From Forficula auricularia (Eukaryota; Arthropoda; Insecta; Dermaptera; Forficulidae): 64,000 nt of DNA. Both the position numbers and the translations under genes were made by a program. Below the pieces are notes generated by a model. It made no database searches and had not been told where the DNA came from. It saw only the letters and a program-made list of their open reading frames with translations. Where the stretch lies: assembly GCA_024734495.1 (NCBI GenBank), contig JALMQS010000099.1, positions 100,469,322-100,533,321 of the forward strand. Reading direction: 5' to 3'. Shown piece after piece: positions 22,311 through 34,921 of the stretch; the first letter of the stretch is position 1; each line of letters opens with the position of its first letter.

Positions 22311-23931
22311 AGTAAATATTAATTTTCTCAAAAAATTTTAATTTTTTTTATTAAAATGAAATGACTTCATTTTACAATATTTTTGACATCTTCAGTAGTC
22401 ATTTACCCCTAAAACGACTGGATTCGGTAAGGAGTAAGAATTTCAATTTCGAGATATCTGCTGATCACACTACACTATCGCATATGTATTTGCATTCTGA
22501 AATATTCGTCTAAAATTTTCACTAATACTGCACCAAAAGAAGTTTCACTTCTAAAGTAAATAGGTTCTTCATTAATTGTATAAAATTTATACACCTTCAT
22601 TCTTTTATTCTATTGTTCATATTTTCATGTTACCCGATCCTAGGGGTCATCTCCTTGTAACATTTTCACGGAGCAAAGAACATATTGATAAATGAGAAAA
22701 AAAATCTTTAAAGGTATTTTTCAGAAACTAATCCTTCAAGTTTCAACTTTCTAGTGTATATCGTTCGTCGATAAAAAATTGCCAAATCACTAAAATTTCT
22801 CACAAGTTTTGAACAAGATGTCACTTTTTTTTCTAAATTTTTAGCAAAATCTTGTACTAGTATATTTCAACCTAGAAATCAAAAGTTGAAACTCAAATTT
22901 GAAAAATTAGAAATAGAAAATTTAACAAAAAAAACAACAACTTTTTTCTCAAACTTCACTTTTTCTATATATATGAGTGAAGAAAAAGCCTAAGAATAAA
23001 AACAGAAATTATTCAAATCTAGAGAAAGAAATAAGAAAACAGATTTTGCTAAAATTGCATTTCGTTGTTTGTCGATTATATAATTATAAATTAACAAACA
23101 ATTCTATATTTAGAATGAAAGTCTTCCATAATGATTTTCTACGAAACCCCACCCTCGACCCCCTTCAACCCCCATCCCTGTTGCTTATTCCTTAATAATC
23201 AAATTTGAAACAAAGTTATTTTATCCCGAGCAGGTCGATCAATAAAAAACATTAGGGTTTTCCCCGAGACCCATAAGCACAATCTTTCTCAAGCAAATTG
23301 TATAATTATAATATTTTATGTCGCGCAATTAAAACGCGGACTTTAATTTAATGACAATAATTTTATCTAAATGAAGAAAGTTCCTCCTACATATACATTT
23401 ATTCTTAAAGTTTAAACGAAACCGGAGATCTGTAAATTTAAATAAATGTATTTTTCCATTTATTATAATTATAATTATTAAATACTATGACAAAGCATGA
23501 TCATATCCGACATTAATTTTCTACTTTGAGACAACCAACGATGCTCGCATTTTCACCTGGGGTTTATTAAATATGTACGAGAATATAAATCTTTTTTTAA
23601 CTTTCACTTCCACATAGTAAGTTAAATTATTGCATTTAGTAAGGTACTTTCGCCAAATAAGGTTAAATATAATAAATTATTCTGAAAAGCTTACAGAACC
23701 AGGTTGTAAACTGAATTTGAAAAATATGGCTTTAAAAATAGAATATTCTGTAGTATATAGTTACATATTAGGAAGTATTTAGAATCCCTTAATCTGAATA
23801 ACTACTAGTCTAAATTAAATCTTAAGTATGATTTTCGATTTTGTTAATGGAGAATGGTGTAGGTTCTTGGTGAAACATTTCAAATAAAGTAAAGAAAATT
23901 TTTTTAGAAACTTTTTAAAATTTTAAATATA

Positions 23932-24693
23932 AAAATAATTTTTAGAAAAAAATCGACTTCAAAAAAATTAAATGCAACAAATAAAATAATAAGAACTCAA
24001 AAATAAAATAAAATGCACTAAAAGGTATAAAATAATTATCTAATTTAGTTACAACTAAACGACGAAATTTTTCCATGAAATCACTTTTTGAAGTCGGTGC
24101 TAAACAAACTATATAAGCGAGCTTACGTGATGTTGTCTTCATTACACGCCAAACGTACTAATTAAGATCCGTCGACTGCGATTCATAAAATGTATGATTG
24201 GTACCGACTTCAAAAATTGATTTCATGGAAAAATTTCGTCGTTTAGTTGTAACTAAATTAGATAATTATTTTATACCTTTTAGTGCATTTTATTTGATTT
24301 TTGAGTTCTTATTATTTTATTGTTGCATTTAATTTTTTTGAAGTCGGTTTTTTTCTAAAAAATATTTTTATTTTTCTCTTTTTAGTGATGTTAACAATAT
24401 CAGCATCGCAGGTAGATGGGAAAGCCTTTTGTTCCCACATCCGGTCGTTCGACCTTTTTTATTTATAAAAGATTTTTCCATTATTTGCTCAAAATAATTG
24501 AAGATTTCCGTTGATTTGTCATTGATCATATTCAGAACTTGACCAAATTTATATGGGACCCAATCGGAAGGTATGCCCTTTCCAATAAAAAAATCATCGA
24601 AATCGGTCCATATGGTAGCAGAGAAATCGACTAACAAACACACAAAAAGACATTCCGTTGAATTGATAACCTCCTACTTTTTTAAAGTCGGTT
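23932..24693 (-). mobile_element. AACCGACTTC-type non-autonomous element, copy B
   Basis: Inverted relative to copy A. The palindrome (about 23950-24360) comes first, with arms containing TGCACTAAAAGGTATAAAAT and TTTAGTTACAACTAAACGAC and their complements around a centre with AAGTCGGTGCTAAACAAAC. The internal segment follows, then the terminus complementary to AACCGACTTT at 24684-24693. The long inverted arms would fold into a very stable hairpin if transcribed. Confidence 0.75.
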
Positions 24694-26179
24694 AAAAATA
24701 ATAGATAGATTACACATAAATAATAATATAATAATTTTTCGGCTCATTTTCTAAGTGTAAACTACTTTTCGCAGAATGATTTTATTGTCGAATGAAACGG
24801 AGATGAAGAAAGAAAGAGATAGGAAGCTTGCTAGAGTTAAAGCTAGAGGCAGCCTTCATCCAGATATGCGCTCAAATATGTGCGTGTGGTTTATTTTCTT
24901 TTCAGAGTCTAGTTTACTTCTCCCGAAAAGTCTAAGTATTTTTTGAGTATGATTCAACTTAATTTAAAGTATTATTTGAATTAACTTCAAATAACAGCAG
25001 ATAAAAATATAACTAAAAAGAAAAAATAATTTACTTAAAAAATGTAAAATAAAACTACTTTAAAGATCCACTAATAATGATTATTTTTTCAGGTCGAATC
25101 ACTTCAGAGACCTCTTTGACTGCTTTATTTCATATAAAATGTTTGGAGGAATTATAAAAGGAACAAATAAAAAATGTTGATAATGATGCTTTGATTTGCA
25201 ACACTTTTTTATTTTTTACTTTTTTTTCATCTATATCCAGTTAAATTATTGATTGGTAAGGTGAATTTCATCAAATAAAGCTCACCTAACGATTGAAGAT
25301 GTTTTATTATAATTCTCAAGAGGCGATATTTTAAATTGTTCTGTAAGGTTTTGGAAAGAAAATTTAAATGCTGCTTTTCTCCAAGAGCTGTTGTCTATTC
25401 TCTCTTTCTTTTAGCATACCGCCCTAATTAGCAATAATGATAGTCAGTGCCCACCGACCAGGAGAATCCAAATTAGATTACATTAAATATTAGAAATCAT
25501 CTCATTAGTTTTTCTCTATTAATTTGAATATAAAATTAATTGCAGTGTATGTAATGAATCACCCTTTGTCATCTAATACTCATTTGTTTTTTTCTAATAT
25601 AATTAAATTCAGATAATAAATTTATTAATTTTAGAGAGTAAGAAAAGGATAAATTAAGACACTTGGAATTATATTTTCTACAAATAATGGACGAGAGAAG
25701 TAAAATAGTGGTTTTCGGAACATAATTAGATGGATGCGAACAATGGCATCAAACAACTCTCTGTACTCATTACGTTACTACTAATAATGACCACATGGGC
25801 AGCTTGCGCTTTATTTAGCCCAAAAAGACAATGTACCTTATAATAAGTAAAGGAGAAAAATATATAGAAGTAGATCAGATAGGACTAACTAATTAACAAA
25901 AAATTTAGAATTTCTTTATTCTCCATTTAGAAATAGGATAGTCTGGTTTTGGTTTGTTTGGGAACTGAACTTAGATTTTGCTTTTGAAACTTTCTTTCAT
26001 GGTCTCCAAGACCAATCTGCATCCACAAGGGTAAGGAGGGTTTTCCACAGTCTTATGGCGGCGTCTCATTGTTTTAAACGAGTACATATCTTTCCTGGTT
26101 TAGTCGGATGTCAAAGTTCGTTGGACTTTTAAGTCTCGTATAAATTAAAGTACCTGGAGGCACCGAACGATGCTCGGTA

Positions 26180-26330
26180 ACCCCTGACCCCCACACCCCC
26201 CTCCCGAAACCATACACCTCGCCCCCAACACTGCACCCCACTCCACCCCAACCGCCCCTCCCACCCCCGGACCCCCCACAACTGCACCCCACCTCCTGCA
26301 CCCCCACATCCATCCCCACCCCGACCCAGT
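26180..26330. repeat. C-rich low-complexity block
   Basis: Many CCCC/CCCCC runs separated by short spacers in an otherwise AT-rich region. The complementary strand has repeated GGGG tracts that could form G-quadruplexes. It belongs to the repeat element (a similar block lies at 48.73-48.82 kb). Confidence 0.8.
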
Positions 26331-26879
26331 TTTTGCATTTCTATCTTTCTAATGGTCCACATATTATGTGTATATTTGTTTACTCGTACACCAATTTGCC
26401 CACATTCGTTCATATTGATAAACATTATAAAAAATACATAAGAAAATAATAATAAAAAAAATAATCGTATAGGATCTGAAATAAAAACATAAAATTAAAA
26501 AAAATGTGTGCGTCTCGGGACGTGCGACAGAAGTGATAACTTTCACCAACCAAGTATTTTTTAGGAAGACAATTGCAAGGATAATTGCCCGGAGAAAAGA
26601 GAATTGAATATTTAATTTTAATTAGAAGAGTGGGGGGGGGGCAAAGGAATAATTATTAATATATTTAATGTTTTTGGATTTAAAATTAATTGTTGTCTTT
26701 CTTTCAGCTTAATTCAATTATACATATTTCAAATTTGCCGCGCCGCAATATATCAAATAAATTATATTTATTAAATACATAGCTATATATAATATATTCA
26801 ATTATTTCCACACTTATAATAAAGTCTAATTCAAAAATATTCATTTTAGTAAAAGTAAAAGCAAGGATTTTTAAAATAG

Positions 26880-26952
26880 TTCATTGGTCCAATGCTAGAG
26901 TGTCGGCCTCGGATGCAAGAGGTCCCAGGTTCTAATACGACTTCCGCCGAAT
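26880..26952 (+). repeat. tRNA-like sequence (Pro-like)
   Basis: GGTCCAATGCTAGAGTGTCG is followed by CCTCGGATGCAAGAGGTCCC and a B box AGGTTCTAATACG. The middle resembles the anticodon region of proline tRNAs with a CGG anticodon, but the stem is mismatched and the T-loop has TTCTAAT in place of TTCGAAT. Pseudogene or SINE head. Confidence 0.45.
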
Positions 26953-27208
26953 CAATTTTTTTATTGAGATTTTCATCTATCAATAATTACTTTAATTAAG
27001 AAAAAAAAATTAAGATGAATTTTGATGAGGTCCAGACCTAGCCAGATCGTTTTTTCATCCTCAAAACTTGTTAATAGATTTTGTTTCATCAAAATCGGTA
27101 GGGCCGTTTTCAAAAATAGAACCAAGATACAAATATATAAATAAAATAAATATATAAATAAATAAATATACAATTTTTGCTCGTTTAATAAGAGTAGATA
27201 AACGATTA

Positions 27209-27560
27209 TTGGCCATTGAACTTCTCTCAAAAATCAGCTGTCGCCGACAATTCTTCCCGGTTGTAATGGGAAATTCGGCAACAGGAACATTCTTTCGTGT
27301 TCCGCCAATTGAAAAGTTAGCCAGTTTCGTCCACTCTAACCCGATGATTTTAAATTTCCGATCTTACCATCGTGCAACTTTTGTTTGCCAATTTACAGAG
27401 GATCAGATTTAGTGGTGTTCAGTGAGACCTTCCTAGTTGGCGACAATCAGTTAACTCAGCTTTAGGTCGTACAATCACATGTCCCGAAATCTTATTATCA
27501 GCTATGTAGATAGATTCAGTGCTGAGTTCCCTTTAAAGGACATATTGTCACTCATCAGGC
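27209..27560. other. Unassigned, less AT-rich stretch with a 67-codon ORF
   Basis: No similarity to the other repeats in the window was noticed. A small open frame (27209-27412, plus) has no domain I recognise and no clear start context. It may be a fragment of an older retroelement tail, but this is a guess. Confidence 0.2.
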
Positions 27561-27754
27561 AGATAGAGCCAAGTTATCTAAGACAACGATTACTTAGTAA
27601 AAGAGAAGAAGAGTCTGATTGAAAGAGTTTAAAGTGGGTTTTGTAGTATTGTTAGTCAATAATATGGAAGCAGGATTTAGAAGGCGCCATTTCATCGGAT
27701 AAGCTGGCGTAGTCTAGGCAGACATAACTTAAAATCTAGGCCCTTGTACCAAAC

Positions 27755-28060
27755 TCAACCAAATTCTTCTTCTTCTTCTTCTTATTCTTCTATATAGGTG
27801 TGAACACCTGTTCTCCAACATATTATAATCAGTCATCAGGGTCCGCTCTCTTTCCATCGTTTTTGGTCTTCCACGGCTTCCTGACCCCCTCGGGACGGTT
27901 TTTTGCCAATATTTTCGGGAGACGGTCGTCTTGCATTCTGTCTACATGGGCAGCCCAGCATCTTCTTCTTACATGAACCCAATCCACGACTATATCCTGA
28001 AGACCGCTTATTTTTCTAAGGTGTTCGCTCCGGATTTTTGTCATGTAGGGTCTTCGAATG
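27755..28060 (-). pseudogene. RTE-like LINE C-terminus, minus strand
   Basis: The minus frame gives HLRKISGLQDIVVDWVHVRR and then RCWAAHVDRMQDDRLPKILA, the WxGHVxRMxDxRLxK pattern of RTE-type reverse transcriptase tails. The element's 3' end is the TTCTTCTTCTTCTTnTTCTTC microsatellite on the plus strand (about 27763-27790). Only the last 70 or so codons survive; the following residues are frameshifted. Confidence 0.65.
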
Positions 28061-28074
28061 GATAGCTCTTACAA

Positions 28075-28375
28075 CTCTCATCTCAGTTGTCCGGAGAACC
28101 AAATTTTTTGTATACATAATCGGTGGGACCCCAGTAGTCTAAAAATGCAAGAAACTAACCGCCCAAAATTGGGGGGGGGGGAGAGTGTGGGGTCAAAAAA
28201 TAAAAAATCTAGGCCATTTGAGCAAACTCAACCAAATTTTGTATACATAATCAGTGGAACCCCAGAAGTCTAAAAATGCAAAATTTAACAGCCTAAAATT
28301 GGGAAGGGGGTGTAGGGTCAAAAGATAAAAATCTAGGCCATTTGAGCAAACTCAACCAAAACCCTATTCCTGTAA
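28075..28375 (+). repeat. G-tract repeat family, copy 1
   Basis: At least two internal units share ACCAAATTTTGTATACATAA, TCnGTGG(G)ACCCCAGAAGTC, a run of G (about 10 at 28172), and GGGTCAAAAnATAAAAATCT followed by AGGCCATTTGAGCAAACTCA. The ORF reading across it is a by-product of the repeat. Confidence 0.7.
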
Positions 28376-28885
28376 ACAAAAATTTTCATACAAAATGAGA
28401 GAAAAGTGACCGTTGTTCCATACTCATTTCAACTTTTTCCATTCACAAAACTTACCATTGAAATCCTTATGAATTTCAGTGAAGACCTATAATCTAGATG
28501 GTGATAATGCTGTTAAGTTAATTTACATGTATACTCATTTTTGAATTTTTAATCTATTATTCCTTCTAGCTCTCTGGTATTTATAATTTTATAAATCTGC
28601 CAGTTAATGAAGAATGAAAATATTTAAACTAGAGTTTTTGTCCTTAATTCCTACTTGAAAGGATGATTGTTGAAAAACATGCCGATTAGACTTAAAAGCT
28701 CGGGATTCATATAAGCCGATCTAGTCGCAGTCGAAATTCCATCTCATAAATTTATGATCCTTCAAAAAGGAGAAAAATCTCCTCTCTGTTTTTTTCAAGT
28801 GCTGGATTCTTTCATCGTGCAAAACAAGCTAATGATATTAGATTATTTATTTGTGATATTATTTATATTATATAATTAATTTTAT

Positions 28886-29006
28886 AAAGTTCCTGGCCTT
28901 GACATGTTGAAATCACCGGTTCCAAAGGATCATCGAAGTTAATCAACATGCGGTGCAGGTTGTTCTGTAGTGAGTGACCCCCTTCAGACACCATATGCTG
29001 TTGGCA
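28886..29006 (+). rRNA. 5S-rRNA-like pseudogene or 5S-derived SINE head
   Basis: About 120 nt follow the 5S rRNA layout. CATGTTGAAATCACCGGTTC corresponds to the first third. GGATCATCGAAGTTAATCA corresponds to the GATCACCGAAGTTAAGCA internal control region (box A). GGTTGTTCTGTAGTGAGTGA then CCC corresponds to the intermediate element and box C, and CACC...GCTGTTGGC corresponds to the 3' end. Substitutions are spread over the length, including in the promoter boxes, so it is not a working 5S gene. Lack of neighbouring 5S copies fits a retroposed pseudogene or a SINE3-type head; the tail after 29006 is unassigned. Confidence 0.7.
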
Positions 29007-30357
29007 TATTTACCTTAAATCCCACTCGAGTTGAGTATGCGTGCATCCCATTGGAATTTATTGGGAAGACATAAGCGTTGGTACAGGGTGTAATGACCTT
29101 CTATCTACAATAGAAAATGCAGCTATATGATTACTACAAACTTTGTATTCTAGTTACTATTTAAAATATTATATGTGGACAGTATTAAAACTCATACATT
29201 CAAATAAATACGAAAAAAGCACCTGGAAATATGTATATCAATGGCGGGCGGTGACTTTTCAACTATGATAAGTCACAATGATAATATAAGAAATATATAC
29301 ATTAATATTCTAGTTTATATTTTATTATTATTTTTTGTATCTGTATTTATATATGTCTGAAACGAGGATAATAATCATTTTTAGGTGAAAATTTTTTTCT
29401 GTCTATTTTGATTTTGATATCTACGATGAGAGCTCGACAAACAAAGTCCTAGAAAGTTCGTACTGTTGCTTTCCGGAAATGAAGTACTAAATAGAATTCG
29501 AGCTCATAAGCCTCTTTCAACTTAAAGGTTGTAAAAGAAAAATCAGAAAGAAAAATCGAATTATAATATTAAGATCTCTCGACCGGTTGTAGTTCATGAG
29601 CTGAAATTAGCATGAAGGTTTGTATCCATAAGCCGCACCTTTGCGGTTTGCGCTAAGTTTCGGTGTCAATTTAAACTGTTTCGACAATTAGCCTAGCAAA
29701 ATTCGAAGAGGAAAGTTAAATGTTTTTATTTCTTCTAATAATATTTGTTTAAAAACGCTCGACTTTTGAGTAAAAAAAGATTTTAATTATAAAAATATTA
29801 AAATTTTCGAGAAATAATAAAATCTTTACTGGACTAGAGAACTAAATTTTTCAACTTCCGGTAGAATAAAATTGTTTCACTTTCTGAAAGTATCTTACCT
29901 CAATGTTATTAAATTATTATGTTCTAGAATTAATCACAACAATTTATATCAATAAGCTGCGATTTTATTTCAATTTTCTAGCTCAAAACCAGTAGCTATG
30001 AAAAAATTGTTCAGATAAGCAAAGTCGTCGGTGAGAGTACCGGGTCTTAATTTTTTTTTCTTCAATTTTTCCTCCAAAATTCATAAATTATAATAATCGG
30101 CATAGTACGATTCGGATCACATACCGTACCATAAATCTTCCAAAACACTTGAGATATCAAATTCGTAGTTATTAGAGAGAATGAGTGAATTGGTGGAATT
30201 TTTTTCATAGGGTCATTAAGTTTATCCTACTTCTGCTCATCCGCAAGAATACAAATTATTTATAAATAGCCTCATCTTTGGGGATCTCTCATATCGTCTC
30301 TATAAAATGTATTAAATATATAAAACCTAGAATCTTCGAAGGAAAACCTAACAGTCC

Positions 30358-30358
30358 A

Positions 30359-30391
<33 letters not shown>
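30358..30391. repeat. (AT)n microsatellite
   Basis: Uninterrupted TA/AT dinucleotides following ATG; the ORF starting here is an artefact. Confidence 0.9.
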
Positions 30392-30396
<5 letters not shown>

Positions 30397-30419
30397 CTAC
30401 TTTACCATAAGTATTGTAG

Positions 30420-31110
30420 TCGTGAACGAAAAAACGTGCTTTTTTCCCTTCTTTTTTTCAGAAATATTCTCGAAAACGGCCTAAACTATTTTGATGAAAA
30501 AATTGAGCGGTACCAGTGGCATTTCGCTACTACAAAAAGTTCTTGATAAGTGCACATTGAAAAAAAATTATATTTTTCGAGATAATAAATTTGTTTTGTC
30601 AAAATGTCTGTTAGTTAGTCTGTCTGGTTGTCTGGTTGTCTGGTTGTCCGTTAGTCTGTGCGTTACCAAATTTTTGTGGACGAGATAGCTCAAAAACAAG
30701 TTTCAATATCGAAACCAAATTACACACGTAGTTTTGGTCCATTGAGATTAAGAGCTGATTAGATTTTGGTGCATATTGACCCAAATTAAGGGGGGGTGGT
30801 GGGGGGTTAAAAATTAAAAATCTAGGCCATTTCAGCAAACTCAATCAAATTTTGTATACATAATCAGTGGACCCCCAGAAGTCTAAAAATTCAAAAACTA
30901 AGCGCCCAAAATGGGGGGGGGGGGGGGTCAAAAAATGAAAATCTTGGCCATATACCAAACTCAACCAAATTTTGTATACATAATCAGTGGGACCCCAGAA
31001 GTATAAAAATGCAAAAACTAACCCCCCCCTACATGATTATAAATAATTTTAGGGTCCAGGTCGTATGGTAAAGTCAAGTGGATGGCCACATCAGAACACG
31101 TCAGCTTATT
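30420..31110 (+). repeat. G-tract repeat family, copy 2 (longer form)
   Basis: It opens with AAAACGGCnTAAACTATTTTGAT and an AAAAATTGAGC-type stretch, then AAATTATATTTTTCGAGATA and a CTGTCTGGTTGTCTGG block. TTTTTGTGGACGAG, CACACGTAGTTTTGGTC and two to three G-tract units follow. It ends GATGGCCACATCAGAACACG. The same order occurs at 33.59-34.28 and 37.59-38.29 kb. Confidence 0.75.
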
Positions 31111-31865
31111 TATTTCGACCCTTCAAGAAATAAATATTCGATTAAAATTTTAATACAATATTTTGGAGAAAATAAATCCATATAATTTGTAAATTTCAAT
31201 TTCTAAAACTTATTTAGTTTACGAACTACATTGCTCTGACATACTGACATTTGTAGTGGCATTAATAGGGCTCCGTTTTAATTTTGTATGGAACCCTGAA
31301 AAGAAATGTCTGTATGACTAATTGAAAGTACATTTTATAAATTTAGCTTATTTTTCTTTCTTTTGATTTCATTGCAATTGAACTCAAATTTAAATGGGAT
31401 ATAAAAATGTTTAATGACTTAGGGAATAATCTTCTTTTTTTTTCTTTTTATACATTTATGTTATTTTATTATATTTATTTATTTTTTTTGTTCGTTTTCG
31501 GACTAATTTGAATTTGAGAGCCTATCGTCCCTAGTCCTCGTGGAATAATAAAATGCAATTCATATTGTAACATCAAAGCGTAAATGTTTTTAATCTGCAG
31601 AAGGGTGAAAGTGCGGTGGGTGGGTGACCACCACTCAACAGATGGCTGTTCATAGAATACAAATATGTACAAAACGTTTCAGTACTTTTTATTTAAATTG
31701 ACATAATAAAACCGCATTTTATTGCCAGATACATACAATAATTTATAATCTCTTTGAGAATATTTATTTTTTTTCTTTACAAAACCGAAATTTATCATTC
31801 ATGCAGATTTCATTGAAAATTCTCTGCATATGAGAAATTATGAAATTTGTCAAAAAATAAATAAA

Positions 31866-31935
31866 TAAATAAACTGCAACGAATCCTTGATATACTTTAT
31901 CCATAGTCGTTTGAAATATTAATATGTTTATTCCT
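31866..31935 (+). repeat. Left-end fragment of the tandem-arm foldback family
   Basis: AAACTGCAACGAATCCTTGA and then ATACTTTATCC and GTTTGAAATATTAATATGTT match the left end of the 13.9- and 41.1-kb elements. The 119-bp arrays are absent, so this is a solo end or deletion product. Confidence 0.6.
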
Positions 31936-33019
31936 TTATTATCCTTGATATATCTGGCTATTTGAAGTCAAGGTTGACTTAAAATCAAAACCCTCACTCC
32001 TATAAAATAAGTTATTGCAGGCCGAACTTGAATCTATAGAAGGATACTATGTAACATTTATTCAAATTCAGATCCATACAAATATTCACCCACCATTCAT
32101 ACAATCAAGTGACTTAATTGAAGACAAGTTGAATATTTTAATTTCATTATCGCAGATGTTTAAAGGTTGTAGCGAGTGAGCTGAAATTTGAAGTTCATTT
32201 TTGTTTAAATAAGTTGCAGATTGGTGGGAAGTTTCAACTTGAGATACAAGATGACATACATATTTTTCAAATTTTCCCCGTCATTATGTTCTTCGAACTT
32301 ATTTTTATATCTAAAAATAATAATCTTCTCTCTAATCCCAATTAATTTATACTAGAATTTTATAATTTTCTCACGAAATAAAAATATGAGATTCATTTCA
32401 ATGTAATTTATCTACTCTGCGCTATAAAATTGGCGGCCGTGTAAAAAATCGCATATCCAATTGGTATCTTGTCATTTTGAATTGATTTTTATTCAAAAAC
32501 GAAAATTAGATCTGGAAACGATCAAGATTACCTCCAGGAGGAATGAATTCCCGAACCTCTTCTCCGATAATGAAATTTAAAAACAGCTGAGAGAATATTT
32601 TTGTTTCTTATTTATTTTTCTTGATTAGAAAAAGGTGTTGGATATTTGAACCGCCCTGTATATGATACAAGTTTTCCGTCAGAGGGTGGAATGATCTTGA
32701 ACAAAACCAACTAATCGAGCTTAATCCAGATGTTGGCAACTCGATTTCGGAAAGAGAGAAAAAAAGGGGAAACTAACTAGAAAGACGTGGTAGAAAGGAA
32801 ATCAAAACAGGAAAGGGAAGTTACACTAATTTTTTTTTAATCTTTGAATTCCATTCAATTGAAGACAAAAATCAACAGGGTTTCTATCTAATTACATAAA
32901 AATATTGTAGCAAAAATTATTAGACATTTGAAAGATTATATTATATATTTTTTGTTTCGAAAATTATATTAGTTTTCGAAATGAAATAAAATTGTTTCAT
33001 ACTTTCAAGGGGCAATTAA

Positions 33020-33620
33020 AATGAATGATTTTTTCCGAAAAAGGGTGCGGATAGAAGGTTTGGAGTCCATGCCTGGTATATCTTCCAGTTCAAGCATGTC
33101 AAAGACAAGTCCAGACGAGTTTTAATCGAATAAAAGTTGTTCTCGCTGAGGAATTATTAAAATAGAAATAATACAAAAAAGGAATAAATAAAGTTGATTC
33201 GTGAATCTTTGAAATAATCCATTTCTAAGGACTCTATATATAAGATCGGAAATAACTAAGAGTGCATATATAGACAAGTTAGAGCTTACTTATAACCATA
33301 GAATTAGGAGAAATTTAAGATTCTCTTATAGGACAGGATGATTAAATGTGGAAGATTTTCTATTTTCATCTCAAGCACTGTGGAGTTTAATTCACAAGAT
33401 TTGATTTCTGACTTCTACCCTCACTAACACAAAGCAGTATCCGATTGGAGGCGAAGGTCCCAAAATATATTTTTTAAAATCTAATGTTAAATTTGAAAAA
33501 TAACGAAAATGATGCCGTATTCGATGAAATTTGCAAAAAAAAGCGAAAATTAAAATAAAATTTCAATAAATGAAGGGTACTTTTTTGGACAGCACCCCCT
33601 TGTTGGAAAGTGTTTTTTCC
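33020..33620 (+). repeat. Dispersed 0.6-kb repeat, copy 1
   Basis: It corresponds to 62990-63515 in inverted orientation. Shared landmarks are TTTTCCGTT-free blocks such as CAAGCATGTCAAAGACA, AGACAAGT, GGGACCTTCGCC on the other copy, and the end near GACAGCACCCCCTTGTTGGA. A shorter relative covers 53.96-54.19 kb. ORFs at 33474-33692 and 62987-63175 are mirror-image readings of the same repeat. Confidence 0.65.
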
Positions 33621-34280
33621 TTCTTTTTTTTGAAATATCTCAAAAACGGCTGAAACTATTTTGATTAGAAAAATTGAGCTAAACCATGGCATTTAGCTCT
33701 ACAAAAAAGCTCTAATAAGTGAACATCGAAAAATTATATTTTTCGAGATAATAATTGTTATGTCAAAATGTCTGTTAGTATGCTTGTTGGTTGTCTGGTT
33801 GTCTGTCCGTTAGTCTGTGCGTTACTAAATTTTTGTGGACGAGCTAGCTCAACAACTAGTGTGAATATCGAAACCAAATTTCACACGTAGTTTTGGTCTA
33901 TTGAGATTAGGAGCTGATTATATTTTGGTGCCTATCGACCCAAAATTAAAGGGGAGTTGAGGGGGGGGGGGTTAAAAATTACAAATCTAGGCCGTTTGAG
34001 CAAACTAACCAAATTTTGTATACATTATCAGTGGACCTCCAGAAGCCTAAAAATGGAAAACTAACCGCCCAAAATGGGGGGGGGGCGAGTGTAGGGTCAA
34101 AAATGAAAATCTTAGCCATTTACCAAACTCAACCAAATTTTGTATATAATCAGTGGGACACCAGAAGTATAAAAATGAAAAAACTAACCCCCCCTACATG
34201 ATTATAACAATTTTAGTGGCCAGGCTGTATGGTAAAGTCAAGTGAATGGCCACATCAAAACACGTCAGCTTATTTTGAAT
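33590..34280 (+). repeat. G-tract repeat family, copy 3
   Basis: Same order of blocks as 30.42-31.11 kb, with G runs at about 33962 and 34077 and the ending GAATGGCCACATCAAAACAC. It directly follows the 0.6-kb repeat, which suggests that the two form one larger element here. Confidence 0.75.
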
Positions 34281-34682
34281 TATAAAAAACTCATCTTTAA
34301 AAACCTTAAATTTTTTGTTTTTTCTACTTTTGAGTTGTCTGAAACGTGAACAAAAATCATTTTACCATGATTTTTTCTCTCTGAAATTTATAACTATCAT
34401 TCCTTATCATTTTTGATACCAACGATAACTTCAGGAATGAAATTTCAGATAATACATGGGATGTTTTAAATGACTAGCTAATAAGCTGGAAAATAACGGA
34501 AAATTTCAAACTTTCTAGCTCAAACCCTTCGCTGATAAAAAGTTTTCCAATTTACCAAACTTTTTGGAGAGCGTACCGAGACTTAAAAAAAGCTTTCACT
34601 TTTTTCTCCAATTACATTAATTGAACAACTATGAGACTCGGTACAAAAAACATAATAATTTGACCCTCTATCACTTTACACA

Positions 34683-34921
34683 TGTTTCGACTATAATTAA
34701 TCCATTAAGATTGTTACAATAATCAAGTCACAAACAGTTTTTAGCTTCTATTTCAAACAAGAATAAGAAAATATGATCTGTTTAATTGGAGAAAAACCTA
34801 CCCAGCAAATACCCTCGTTCGATGGTCTGAAGGCAAGTCCCTGCGGCTATATTCATCGGGCTCTTCTTTAACGTCCCTGTAACAAGACTAACTACCAACT
34901 CGTTAAATATTTAAATCTTAA
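34683..34921 (+). pseudogene. Diverged copy of the 36.3-kb coding segment
   Basis: It aligns with 36294-36540. The frame reads RKYDLFNWRKTYPANTLVRW and continues SEGKSLRLYSS. The block ANTLVRWSEGKSLRL is identical to the other copy in all 15 residues. At the DNA level it carries six third-position changes there (AAT/AAC, CTC/CTT, GTT/GTG, CGA/CGT, AAG/AAA, CTG/CTA) and no replacement change. After that the copy drifts (Y for S, G for A) and stops at a TAA near 34881. Upstream it has in-frame indels. So it was under protein-level constraint for a time and has since decayed, or it is an alternative exon with a different end. Protein family not recognised. Confidence 0.5.

Larger units (their letters stand above)
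26149..27200 (+). mobile_element. Non-autonomous element with ACCGAnCGATGCTCGGT end, copy 1
   Basis: It starts AGTACCTGGAGGCACCG followed by the small palindrome, then runs into a C-rich block (26180-26330). It ends with CATCAAAATCGGTAGnGnCG, an AATATATAAATA-type repeat and TTTTTGCTCGTTTAATAAGA. Copy 2 at 48.57-49.37 kb has the same start, C-rich block and end. The short glycine-rich minus-strand ORFs here are translations of the C-rich block and not genes. Confidence 0.6.

Noticed and set aside
24368..24643. 91-codon minus-strand ORF
   Set aside because: It is inside copy B of the AACCGACTTC element; the frame is not open in copies A and C.
26074..26425. Glycine-rich minus-strand ORFs
   Set aside because: Translation of a C-rich low-complexity block that belongs to a repeat element; no stable start or domain.
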